A stretch of DNA of 64,000 nt, taken from positions 8,573-72,572 of the forward strand of contig CAZDOO010000018.1 in NCBI GenBank assembly GCA_964507045.1. The letters run 5' to 3'. Below the pieces are notes generated by a model, which did not search any database, was not told the DNA's origin, and saw only the letters and a list, made by a program, of their open reading frames with translations. A program made the translations under genes and the position numbers. Numbering within the stretch: the stretch's first letter is position 1; the number at the start of each line of letters is the position of its first letter. Of the stretch, positions 55,837-63,580 are shown piece by piece. This DNA comes from UBA8199 sp964507045 (GTDB taxonomy: Bacteria; Verrucomicrobiota; Verrucomicrobiia; Limisphaerales; UBA8199).

Positions 55837-56337
55837 CTATGCCTGGCGCAGCCTGGCCCGCTGCAGCGCAGCCAGGATGGCCTCAGAATCTTTCGCCCCG
55901 CGGAGCTGGGCCAGCAGTTCAGGTTGTTGCCCCAGCCGGGCCAGGCTGGCCAGCAGGTGCAAATAACCAGCCGCATCGGTCGCCGGAACCGCCAGGAGGA
56001 AAACCAATCGCACCGACCAGGAACTCTTGACCCCCCAAACGACCGGTTCGGGAGTGCGTCCGAAGGCAAATTGCAGCCGCTTCACCCCGCTCAGGCGCGC
56101 GTGGGGAAAGGCCAAGCCGCAATCCAGAGCCGAATTGGCCAGCAACTCCTGGTTCAGTGCCGCGTGATAGAATTGCAGCAGATCCGGCAGGCAACCCTCG
56201 CGCTGCAGCGCCTGGCTCAGCTCGCTGATGATCCCGGCGGTGTCGCGCTCCCGCAGCCGTGGCACGATCAGCCCCGGCTGCGTATAGTCCGCCAGCGAAA
56301 CGGGCGCGGCAACGGCGATGGTTGCTTCAGACGGCAT
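55837..56337 (-). CDS. PTS IIA-like (PtsN-type) protein
   Basis: 166 residues from the ATG at 56337 (an in-frame start at 56385 would add 16). The phosphoryl-accepting histidine is in LAFPHARL, and the surrounding pattern GLIVPRLRERDTAGIISELS fits the EIIA-fructose/EIIA-Ntr group (PF00359). No IIB or IIC transporter genes are near, so it more likely has a regulatory role, as PtsN does. It is the first gene before the HyfB-like gene, 12 bp away. Regulation of the complex by phosphorylation is an inference. Confidence 0.85.
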   Translation of the reverse strand: MPSEATIAVAAPVSLADYTQPGLIVPRLRERDTAGIISELSQALQREGCLPDLLQFYHAALNQELLANSALDCGLAFPHARLSGVKRLQFAFGRTPEPVVWGVKSSWSVRLVFLLAVPATDAAGYLHLLASLARLGQQPELLAQLRGAKDSEAILAALQRARLRQA

Positions 56338-56424
56338 GAGTGAATTGGGAATCAGGCAACAGCCCGCCCCCGGGCTGGACATCATGTGTTAACCGACCCC
56401 TTCCAAGCCCAGGCAAGCAGACCT

Positions 56425-56829
56425 TCAGACTGCCGCTGCCAAAGCCCGCCGCTTGCGGGGCTTGGCTGGCGCCTTCCCCTTCCCCTTTGCCGGCGACGGC
56501 GCCGCCTCAACCTGGCTCGCCGGCTCGGCTTCCGCCGGGTCCGGCAGGCAGAGATACCGGGCGCAAGTCTCGCAGAGTTGGATGTCCTCGCCGCGCATCA
56601 GCTCGGTGATCGTGCCGATGGGAACACGCATATGACAACCCGTGCAAACCTGGTGCCGCACAATCGCCACTCCCTTCTTCCCCCGGACACGGAGCCGATC
56701 ATAATGGCCGACAATGGTCGGCGGCAGCTTGCCGCGCAATTCGGCAGCTTGCGCTTCGATGTTCTTCTCGGTGGTTTCGCCAAACTCCAGAGCCTGGAGC
56801 TTCAACAGATCTTGCAGCACGCTATTCAT
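56425..56829 (-). CDS. C4 zinc-ribbon protein
   Basis: 134 residues. An N-terminal coiled-coil of about 45 residues (VLQDLLKLQALEFGETTEKN) is followed by CTGCH...CETC, two CxxC knuckles 24 residues apart (positions about 62-92). This resembles the C-terminal zf-RING_7 zinc ribbon; the usual coiled coil of about 150 residues is missing, so it is a short form. The tail is Ala/Lys/Pro-rich. It lies 87 bp before the PTS IIA gene, on the same strand, and may be a member of the operon. Confidence 0.75.
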   Translation of the reverse strand: MNSVLQDLLKLQALEFGETTEKNIEAQAAELRGKLPPTIVGHYDRLRVRGKKGVAIVRHQVCTGCHMRVPIGTITELMRGEDIQLCETCARYLCLPDPAEAEPASQVEAAPSPAKGKGKAPAKPRKRRALAAAV

Positions 56830-57044
56830 ATATTAAGTTGGGGTGGGGTTGAGGAGACACCTGTCGTGTGAACAGAAAGGTCACAATTCCTTATACTGCG
56901 GCCTGCCAGGGCTTGCAAGCCCATAATTTGAGAAATCCCTGCCCCGGCAGCGACGAGAACTGGCACCGCTCTTCCTCCGGAACGGCACCAATTCCCGTGC
57001 GCCATGCGCACGCGTTGGAGCGTGTCATTTGCCTTCATTCCCAA

Positions 57045-57212
57045 TTAACGCTTGCGACCGTTGCGCTTGCCAGCCTTGGGGGCAGCGGGTGCCGGAGCGG
57101 GGGTTGATTGGGATGGAGCCGCAGTCGCGGCAGAAACCTGGGGCTTGGACGCACCGCCACACGCATCGGGTGTCGCGGCGGCGGCGGCAGGAGCATTCGT
57201 TGTTTCACTCAT
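57045..57212 (-). CDS. Small Ala/Pro-rich protein with basic C-terminus (55 residues)
   Basis: ATG at 57212, TAA at 57045. The product starts MSETTNAPAAAAATPDACGG, continues through Pro/Ala/Ser-rich sequence and ends KAGKRNGRKR. No domain is recognisable. The codon-based composition looks protein-like. It is preceded by a sigma-54-like promoter with a leader of about 35 nt, but no strong Shine-Dalgarno was seen. It is on the same strand as, and upstream of, the zinc-ribbon and membrane-complex genes and could be the first gene of that operon. Confidence 0.5.
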   Translation of the reverse strand: MSETTNAPAAAAATPDACGGASKPQVSAATAAPSQSTPAPAPAAPKAGKRNGRKR

Positions 57213-57257
57213 AAATTATTGCTGCCGGTTAATGACAGCAGACTGATTGAGCCTAAT

Positions 57258-57273
57258 CGCAGACAGCATGCCA
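57258..57273 (-). promoter_or_regulatory. Sigma-54-like promoter
   Basis: On the minus strand the sequence reads TGGCATGCTGTCTGCG. The diagnostic GG-N10-GC spacing is exact, and most positions of TGGCACG-N4-TTGC are met (two mismatches). Transcription would start near 57247, about 35 nt before the small ORF. Confidence 0.45.
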
Positions 57274-57359
57274 CTTTACCCTGGTGATTCCTAAGTGTCG
57301 CCAACACAGCCACTTCCAGCGATTCCCTAAATCCGCCGGCAGCAGACGCATTCCCGCTC

Positions 57360-57400
57360 TTGTGCAATTACTGCACCGCGCAACCCCTCCTTTGTGCAAT
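57360..57400 (-). promoter_or_regulatory. Possible upstream activator sites
   Basis: Two direct copies of TTGTGCAAT (57360-57368, 57392-57400), one within the dyad GTGCA-N5-TGCAC (57362-57376), lie about 115-150 bp upstream of the predicted start. That is the distance usual for binding sites of sigma-54 activators. Binding by the neighbouring NtrC-like regulator is a guess. Confidence 0.35.
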
Positions 57401-57482
57401 GCTCCGAACGCGCGCCCAAGCCGGAAGGCCGAGGCCGCGCCACACGCTCCATAGCCTGTTCACGTCACCGACAAACTCGGCA

Positions 57483-58892
57483 TCAGCCCGCAGGCCTGCC
57501 TCTTGGCGGCACGGATTCGCCGCCGCCGCCCCAGTCCAGCAGGCCATACGCTTTCAACTTGTATTGCAGCGCCCGGCGGCTGATCCCCAGCGCCCGCGCC
57601 GCCTCCTCACGATTGCTCGTCACGTGCGTAAGCGTCTGGCGGATGAGCAACTTCTCCACCTCCGCCAGCGGTGTGCCCGGCCGGACGGTGAACGTAGTCG
57701 CGTTGCGGTCATATTCGCGGAGGAAGTCCGGCAGGTGACAGACTCGGACCTCGACCTCGCGGCAGGTGATGACCAACCGCTCGACGACATTGCGCAATTG
57801 CCGCACATTCCCCGGCCACGGAAAGCGCCGGCAAAGCCGCAGAGCGTCGGCCGACATCCGCTTGCGCCGCCGCTTGTGCTTTGCCGCAAATTGCTCGAAG
57901 AACCGCTCAACCAGCAGCGGGATGTCCTCCGCCCGCTCCCGCAGCGGCGGCATGACAATCGGCACAATCTGCAGCCTATAAAACAGGTCCTCGCGAAACT
58001 TGCCGGCCGCCACCGCCTCCTGCAGGTTCTTATTCGTCGCCGCGATTACCCGCACATTGACGCGAATCAGCTCGGACCCGCCGACCACCCGAAACGCTCC
58101 GTCCTCCAGCACTCGCAGCAGGTCTCCCTGCCCTTTCGGCGAAAGATCGCCGATCTCGTCGAGGAACAGCGTGCCCCCATCCGCCTGTTGAAACCGCCCC
58201 GGCTTGTTGGCAATGGCCCCGGTGAACGCCCCCTTGACGTGCCCGAACAACTCCGCCTCCAGCAGTTGCTCCGCCAGCGCCGCGCAGTTGACCGAGACAA
58301 ATGGCCGCGCCCGCCGTTCGCTTTGAGCATGGATGGCCCGCGCGACGATCTCCTTGCCCGTCCCGCTCTCCCCCTCGATCAGTACCGTCACGTCGCTGCC
58401 AGCGACTTCCTCGATCAGCCGCGTCACCGCCCGCATGGGTTCGCTCTCGCCCACCAGCAGCCCCGGGTCCGCACTCCGCTGCAGCCGCAGCCGCAGCTCG
58501 TTGTTCTCCGCCACCACGGCCTGAAATTCCAGCGCCTTCTGCACCAGCGCCCGCAACCGCTTCATATCAATCGGCTTGGGCAAATAGTCGTATGCCCCCT
58601 GCTTCATTGCCTCCACCGCGCTCTCCACCGTCCCGTAAGCCGTCATCAGGATGAACAGCGTGTCCCGGCTGTGCTCCCGGACCTGAGCCAACAGCTCCAG
58701 CCCGCTCACCCCCGGCATCTTGATGTCGGAAATCACCAGGTTGTACAGCCGTTCCTGCGTCAGCTTCAATGCCGCCAGCGCATCCGTCGTCGCGTCCACC
58801 ACATAGCCTTCGCGCTGCAGCGCCTCCTGCACCCCCGCGCAGAGCCCCTGCTCGTCGTCCACCACCAGTAGCTTGATCTTCGCCTTATCCAT
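57483..58892 (-). CDS. NtrC-family sigma-54-dependent response regulator
   Basis: 469 residues. Receiver domain (1-120): acidic D12-D13, phospho-acceptor D56 (ISDIKMP) and K106 (LPKPID). AAA+ domain (about 145-385) with Walker A GESGTGK (174-180), GAFTGA (221-226), which contacts sigma-54, and FPWPGNVRQLRN. A Fis-type helix-turn-helix is at the end (NREEAARALGISRRALQYKL). It should activate sigma-54 promoters when phosphorylated by the histidine kinase 143 bp upstream on the same strand. A sigma-54-like promoter sits 210 bp downstream. Confidence 0.95.
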   Translation of the reverse strand: MDKAKIKLLVVDDEQGLCAGVQEALQREGYVVDATTDALAALKLTQERLYNLVISDIKMPGVSGLELLAQVREHSRDTLFILMTAYGTVESAVEAMKQGAYDYLPKPIDMKRLRALVQKALEFQAVVAENNELRLRLQRSADPGLLVGESEPMRAVTRLIEEVAGSDVTVLIEGESGTGKEIVARAIHAQSERRARPFVSVNCAALAEQLLEAELFGHVKGAFTGAIANKPGRFQQADGGTLFLDEIGDLSPKGQGDLLRVLEDGAFRVVGGSELIRVNVRVIAATNKNLQEAVAAGKFREDLFYRLQIVPIVMPPLRERAEDIPLLVERFFEQFAAKHKRRRKRMSADALRLCRRFPWPGNVRQLRNVVERLVITCREVEVRVCHLPDFLREYDRNATTFTVRPGTPLAEVEKLLIRQTLTHVTSNREEAARALGISRRALQYKLKAYGLLDWGGGGESVPPRGRPAG

Positions 58893-58926
58893 GCACGTAG
58901 CGCCTTAGCCGCGATAAACCCAGTGC

Positions 58927-59033
58927 ACATCCAACAACCAACTTCCAACATCCAACCTCCAAAGGCGCAGAGCCAGTGGGTGCTGTTGGGGCAACAATTG
59001 GATGTTGGACGTTCGATGTTGGATATTGGATGT
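58927..59033. repeat. Long imperfect fold-back repeat between kinase and regulator genes
   Basis: Arms 58927-58962 and 58998-59033 are 36 bp each and pair at 30 positions around a 35-base spacer. They are built from TCCAACA/TGTTGGA units. It begins just after the kinase stop codon (59036) and lies within the two-gene operon. Confidence 0.75.
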
Positions 59034-59035
59034 TT

Positions 59036-60019
59036 TCATTCCACTGCCGTGGTTTCGCCTCGCTTGAGCGGCAGCCGCACCGTTAGCACCGCTCCGCCCC
59101 CCGACCCGTTCTGCGCCTGCAAACTGCCCCCGTGCGCGGTCACAATCTGTTGGGCGATCCACAACCCCAGGCCGCTGCCTTCGCTCTTCGTCGTGTAATA
59201 CGGATCAAAAACCGACGCCAGCTTGTCTACCGGAATCCCCGGGCCGTTGTCGCTCACGGCGACGCACACCTGCCCTTCTGTCACCGCGGCGCTCACCTCC
59301 ACCCGCCCGTTCTTCTCCACCGCCTGAATGGCATTGATCGCCACATTCAGCAGGGCCTGGGTCAGCCGCACCGGGTCGGCCATCACCTGCGGCAGCGGCT
59401 CCCCGGCCAACAGGGCAATCTCGATCTTGCGCGCCGCCGCCTCCGGACGCAGCAGCTCGCACACGTGTGTCAGCAGCTTGCGCATGTCCACCCGTTCCAG
59501 ATCCACCCCCGCCGGCCCGGCCAGCCGCAGAAACCGCTCCACGATTCCCTCCAGCCGGTGCAATTCCCCGTGGATGATCTCCAGCCGCGACGCCAGCTTC
59601 TCGCGCATCTGCGGCGCCAGCGACACCAGGTCTTCCTCCAGCAACTGAAAGTGTATATCCAGCGAACTTAGCGGATTGCGAACCTCGTGCGCCAGCCGCC
59701 CCAACAGCCGCGCCAGCAGGTCACGCTTCTCTGCCACCGCCAACTGCGAGGCGTCCGGCCCCAGCGCCTTGTCAAATATGCTGCTGCTGTCCACGACCGG
59801 AAACCATAGCAAACCCCGCCCGGCCCGACCAGACGCAAAGTATGCAGCAAGCCGATTCGCCGGGCGGTCGCGCACGGGTGAAGCGACAGAATAGAGGTTA
59901 GCCAGACGATGAGCGGCGTCAAAAATCAGCTCCAGCGCGTACTCCGGCTCCGTCTCATTAACACCCCGGCGAACCGGGGTGTCAATGGAAGTCGTGCAAA
60001 CGCGGCGGTTTGGCCTCAT
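59036..60019 (-). CDS. NtrB-like soluble histidine kinase
   Basis: 327 residues from an ATG at 60019; an ATG at 60085 would add 22 residues and cannot be excluded. No membrane segment is seen. The phospho-acceptor region is LGRLAHEVRNPLSSLDIHF; ATP-binding boxes are LLNVAINAIQAVEKNG, DNGPGIP, DPYYTTKSEGSGLGLWIAQQ. The N-terminal 100 residues may be a degenerate sensor domain (FPVVDSSSIFD). It is paired with the downstream NtrC-type regulator. The signal is unknown; being cytoplasmic, it may sense an intracellular one. Confidence 0.88.
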   Translation of the reverse strand: MRPNRRVCTTSIDTPVRRGVNETEPEYALELIFDAAHRLANLYSVASPVRDRPANRLAAYFASGRAGRGLLWFPVVDSSSIFDKALGPDASQLAVAEKRDLLARLLGRLAHEVRNPLSSLDIHFQLLEEDLVSLAPQMREKLASRLEIIHGELHRLEGIVERFLRLAGPAGVDLERVDMRKLLTHVCELLRPEAAARKIEIALLAGEPLPQVMADPVRLTQALLNVAINAIQAVEKNGRVEVSAAVTEGQVCVAVSDNGPGIPVDKLASVFDPYYTTKSEGSGLGLWIAQQIVTAHGGSLQAQNGSGGGAVLTVRLPLKRGETTAVE

Positions 60020-60085
60020 GCGCCGCCGTCTCAAGAGCTGACTTGCACTCGACGACTGGGTCAAACGCCAGCTGCCAAATGCCAA

Positions 60086-60463
60086 TCGGTGGGTAGGCTC
60101 GCAATAACCCCTCGTAAACCCCTCCTAAACCCCTCGTATGCCCCTCGTATTTTAGATACGAGGGGTATACGAGGGGTTTAGCAGGGATTAAGGACGGACT
60201 ACTTGGCGGTTCATCCTGGCTGGCGAGCGTTGAGAGTTGACGGCTATATACCGTGCCTGAGCGTCTCCAACCCGCTCATGCAGGCCGAGGTCTGGGCCCT
60301 CGCCGACAAACCCGATGAGCTAATCAATGCCTCGAACGCGCAGGCGTGCCTCGTGCGAGCGTCCCCCGCGAGCCCAAATGTCCTGTGGGGAAGAGGCCGA
60401 AGTCAGGGCTCGCGTGGACAGCGGCCCCAAACAGCCATTTTCAAACAGGTTCCTGAGAAGCAA
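60086..60463. other. Intergenic region with palindrome variant (copy 3)
   Basis: This 378-bp gap holds the near-perfect palindrome at 60117-60189. I see no gene, and its flanks do not resemble those of copies 1 and 2. Confidence 0.55.
60117..60189. repeat. Near-perfect palindrome of 11-bp units, copy 3
   Basis: Arms of about 34 bp pair around a five-base loop (60151-60155), with three mismatched pairs. The left arm and its edge are four tandem 11-bp units: 60108-60118 (CCCCTCGTAAA), 60119-60129, 60130-60140, 60141-60151. The unit differs in sequence from copies 1 and 2 but has the same length and inverted layout. Confidence 0.9.
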
Positions 60464-61363
60464 TCACTTGGCCGACCCGCCCGGCGCACGCCGCCAGCAG
60501 GCAAGACCCAGCACGCCCAGGCCGATCAGCGCAAACATGGAGGGCTCCGGCACGGGAGTCACATCCGCCCAGGTCGTCCCGATCCGAAGGTCATCAAGCA
60601 GGTAAGGTGGAGCCGGATCAGCGGGACTAGTGCCACTAACGTAGGGAGCATGCCGGAGATAGAACTCACTCACATCCGCTGGCGTCGTGGTGCCGGTGCA
60701 ACTAACCTTGGCGAGGTAGTCGCTGGATGTCGCGGGATCGCTGCCCCCGCCAAAAGTCGAGGCGACCGGATTGATCCAAAGAGTCGCCGTCTTGGTGCTG
60801 AACTCGTACTTCATTACCAGGAGATTCACCGTGTTCTTCTGAAGCAAGCTGGTCGCGGTGTATGCGGTCGTGCCACCCCCATCTCTGATCCCCAGACCAT
60901 ACGCGTTCCCGTTACTGGCGGTCTTAATGGCCAAATCGCAGGGGTCGGTGGCACTGGCGTACGAGCCTCCGGCCGGCAGCAAGCCGAGAAGCGTCGAGTT
61001 CTGGTTCCACCCATTCACCAGGGCAGTGACATCAAAGAGGAAGGAGACATAGATCGAGCCGCTGGTTTGGGGAGCGAACCCCGCCGCCGTGATCCAGGAC
61101 GCGGTGGTGTTGCCAACCGCAACTGACGCCCCGTTCCCCGACACGCCCGCCAGGCCGGGGTAGCCGAAGCCGCCGTTACCAACCGAAATGCCGGTATCGC
61201 TCGAACCGTAGAGCCAGTTGCCGTTCCCGTAAAGGGTGCTACCAGCCGTGTAATTAAAACCTTCCTCGAACAAGAGAGTGGCCTGGGCGGTTTGGAACAT
61301 CAGGCAAAGGGCGCCGAGCGTCAGGATGGCCGCGCAATGAGTTAACCTGCGAAAAGATTTCAT
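60464..61363 (-). CDS. PEP-CTERM sorting-domain protein with LamG-like body
   Basis: 299 residues. Signal peptide at the N-terminus (HCAAILTLGALCLMFQTAQA). The body has a jelly-roll character (LLFEEGFNYTAGSTLYGNGN, SIYVSFLFDVTALVNGWNQN), as in many autotransporter-like or LamG-type exported proteins. The C-terminus has VPEPSMFALIGLGVLGLAC and a basic end, the PEP-CTERM tag. It is probably handled by an exosortase outside this window. It follows the palindrome copy 3 region. Confidence 0.85.
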   Translation of the reverse strand: MKSFRRLTHCAAILTLGALCLMFQTAQATLLFEEGFNYTAGSTLYGNGNWLYGSSDTGISVGNGGFGYPGLAGVSGNGASVAVGNTTASWITAAGFAPQTSGSIYVSFLFDVTALVNGWNQNSTLLGLLPAGGSYASATDPCDLAIKTASNGNAYGLGIRDGGGTTAYTATSLLQKNTVNLLVMKYEFSTKTATLWINPVASTFGGGSDPATSSDYLAKVSCTGTTTPADVSEFYLRHAPYVSGTSPADPAPPYLLDDLRIGTTWADVTPVPEPSMFALIGLGVLGLACWRRAPGGSAK

Positions 61364-61553
61364 GTTGGTTGATTGCAGTTACGTGGTTGTTGTTCTGATA
61401 ATACGGCTGCGACTGTGGTGGCTTTTGCAGTAAGCCAAAGCACGGGCAACATTCGCCCCCGGCCCACAACACCGCCACACCGATTCACAAGCCTAAATCT
61501 GCCTGAATCCAACTTGGCGCGCATCCCCCAATTGAGTAGGGGGGGATGGCCTG

Positions 61554-63413
61554 CTACCTGCTCTGCCGCAGGCGCTCGATCACACGGGCGACGCGGTCGC
61601 GGTGCGCCAAAATTAGGCGTGGATCGGTGGTGAAGTGCGTCAGGTCCCCGGAAACTTCGACCGGCACCCGTAGCAGCTCGCGCGCTTGCCGGTAAAGTTC
61701 AGTTTCGCCGCGCCAGGCCAGCTCGCGTTGCGCCGCTTCGTGCAACCGCCACAGGTACTCGTAGTCCTCCATCCCGTCCCGCAGGTTCTCCCAGCGCAGC
61801 GAGTTGATGGGGGCATCGAGGCACGGCGGCGGATCGGCTGCCGGATCCCGCCGCGGTGGATACAGGAACCGCCCGTCGCCGTTGCCCCAATAGCCAATCT
61901 CGCCCGGCTTCTCGCCATAGCCGGACTTGTAGCTCATCGGGTCCGCCCACGGGTCCTGCAGTTTCGGAGGCGGGAATGCCGCCGGGCTGGTCCAGTAGGT
62001 CGTCGCCCAGATCAAGATGCCCTGCACGCCGTACTGCCACGATTGCCACGGCCAAAGCCGCAGCTCGGTTCCCGGATGATCAATGAACTCGGTGACATAG
62101 GGCGCGTGCGGCCCGCAGCAGATATACCACCACACCTCCTCGCCCGCCTGCCGCCGCTCGCGCACCAGCTCCGGTGTCCACTTCGGCGTCAACCCGCACC
62201 AGATCTCCACATTCCCGATTAACTGCGGCTGGGGCTCCTCCGTCAACATGCGCCTGATCCCTGGCGCCGCCGCGTGGATGCGCTTCATACCGTCTGCGAC
62301 AAACTCGAAGTCTCTGGGCGCCGGCTCGTCGAACCAATAGGTATAGGCTTGTCCCAGCCAGCCTCGTTCACGCAAGTGCGCCTCCACCCGGGTCAGGTAG
62401 TCTCCAAACAGCCGCGCAAACTCCGGCGTGCCCTCCTGGAACCCTTCCAGCTCACCCAAGTGCCGGCTGTGGAAAGTGCCGCCGCCCATGCCCCGCAGCG
62501 GCAGCATAAAGGTATTGAAGCGCGCCTTATCCAGCCACCGCTCGGCCGCCTTGTCAAACTTGGCAAAATCCACCTGCGCGTGCTTCTTGGTGCCATCGCC
62601 GACGAAACGAATATCCATCGGCGAGTATTCGTAGAATGAATATGGACTGATGCGATGCTCGGCAAAGTTCTCCAGGTACTTCTCATAGACCGCCTCCTTG
62701 TCTCCCATCTGTCCCAGGCCGTGATACTGATTGATGCTGTGCTTGCTCAGACCCAACGCGCTCTTCAAGTGCGTCTCCTCCGGCAGCGCAAAATCATAAA
62801 CGTGAACTCGCAGCGGCACCCGCACCTCGCCCAGCGAAGTCCTCAGCCTCAACTCGCCGTGGTAATCACCCGCCTCGGCCTCGCGCGCCACTTGAATCGT
62901 CACCCACAAGGGCTGGTTCCTGCCCGCCCGCAACGCCAGCGGCAGCTTCAGCGGCGGCAGCGGGTCGGGATACCACCCCGGCTGGCAGGTCTCGTCCGTC
63001 GGGTGCTTCACCTCCACGTAAGCCACCTCGGCAATCCGCACCGCCACCGGTGCCGCCTTGCTCCATCTTTGACGCAGCGGGCTCACCGCCACTGCCAGCA
63101 GCTCCCCATCCGTCTCCGGCCGCAGCACCACTTGCACCGGCTCGAACTCTCCCCGCGCGGCGCAGACGCTCACCGGCTCCGCTTTGCCACGCGGCTTGTC
63201 GGGCACGGCGCGCTCCCGCCCAACCTTCCACCCGCTCTCGCACCACCAAACCCCCAGGTCTTTCGTTTGTGCCAGCCAATGCCCGCCGCGAGTGTCACTA
63301 AGGACGCTATTCGTCTGCGCCCCGCCAAGCGGCCACACCGCGCAGACCAAGCTCAGAAGTAAACTCAGCCGAGCCACATACCCAGCGCCAGTGATTTCAA
63401 GAAAGCCACGCAT
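61554..63413 (-). CDS. Secreted GH123/DUF4091-like glycoside hydrolase
   Basis: 619 residues from the ATG at 63413, followed by a signal peptide (YVARLSLLLSLVCAVWPLGG); an upstream ATG at 63497 gives an unlikely leader. An N-terminal beta-sandwich (about 60-215) leads to a TIM-barrel catalytic domain of the DUF4091/GH123-like group: NTFMLPLRGMGGGTFHSRHL, then YWFDEPAPRDFEF, whose adjacent Asp and Glu suit the substrate-assisted mechanism of GH123 N-acetyl-hexosaminidases, and WGNGDGRFLYPP. The C-terminus is helical. The substrate is not certain; N-acetylgalactosaminide is only a family-level guess. Confidence 0.8.
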   Translation of the reverse strand: MRGFLEITGAGYVARLSLLLSLVCAVWPLGGAQTNSVLSDTRGGHWLAQTKDLGVWWCESGWKVGRERAVPDKPRGKAEPVSVCAARGEFEPVQVVLRPETDGELLAVAVSPLRQRWSKAAPVAVRIAEVAYVEVKHPTDETCQPGWYPDPLPPLKLPLALRAGRNQPLWVTIQVAREAEAGDYHGELRLRTSLGEVRVPLRVHVYDFALPEETHLKSALGLSKHSINQYHGLGQMGDKEAVYEKYLENFAEHRISPYSFYEYSPMDIRFVGDGTKKHAQVDFAKFDKAAERWLDKARFNTFMLPLRGMGGGTFHSRHLGELEGFQEGTPEFARLFGDYLTRVEAHLRERGWLGQAYTYWFDEPAPRDFEFVADGMKRIHAAAPGIRRMLTEEPQPQLIGNVEIWCGLTPKWTPELVRERRQAGEEVWWYICCGPHAPYVTEFIDHPGTELRLWPWQSWQYGVQGILIWATTYWTSPAAFPPPKLQDPWADPMSYKSGYGEKPGEIGYWGNGDGRFLYPPRRDPAADPPPCLDAPINSLRWENLRDGMEDYEYLWRLHEAAQRELAWRGETELYRQARELLRVPVEVSGDLTHFTTDPRLILAHRDRVARVIERLRQSR

Positions 63414-63580
63414 GCGGAGAGAATGGGAATGTCTCTCCGGGTAATCAAGCATCCGCTGACAGTCCTGGCGTTGGCACTTTCGGACTACCGCGGCCAAGGC
63501 AGGCCTGCGAGCGAATCACGACCGGAACCCCGGCGGGACTCAAGGCATACGCCCGCCAGAGGTGCGCCAACGGCCCGCCC

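Larger units (their letters stand above)
56830..57482. other. Intergenic region with small ORF and possible sigma-54 control
   Basis: This 653-bp region between the zinc-ribbon gene and the response regulator gene holds the 55-codon ORF (57045-57212), a sigma-54-like promoter (57258-57273) and upstream dyads (57360-57400). The part at 56830-57044 shows nothing I can support. Confidence 0.55.

Noticed and set aside
56960..56975. Another sigma-54-like site (TGGCACCGCTCTTCC)
   Set aside because: The -12 part reads TTCC instead of TTGC, on the plus strand, with no gene downstream in that direction.
60203..61126. Long plus-strand open frame (307 codons)
   Set aside because: It is antisense to a PEP-CTERM gene with clear signal and sorting tag. 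Its translation is Arg/Gly-rich with no domain.
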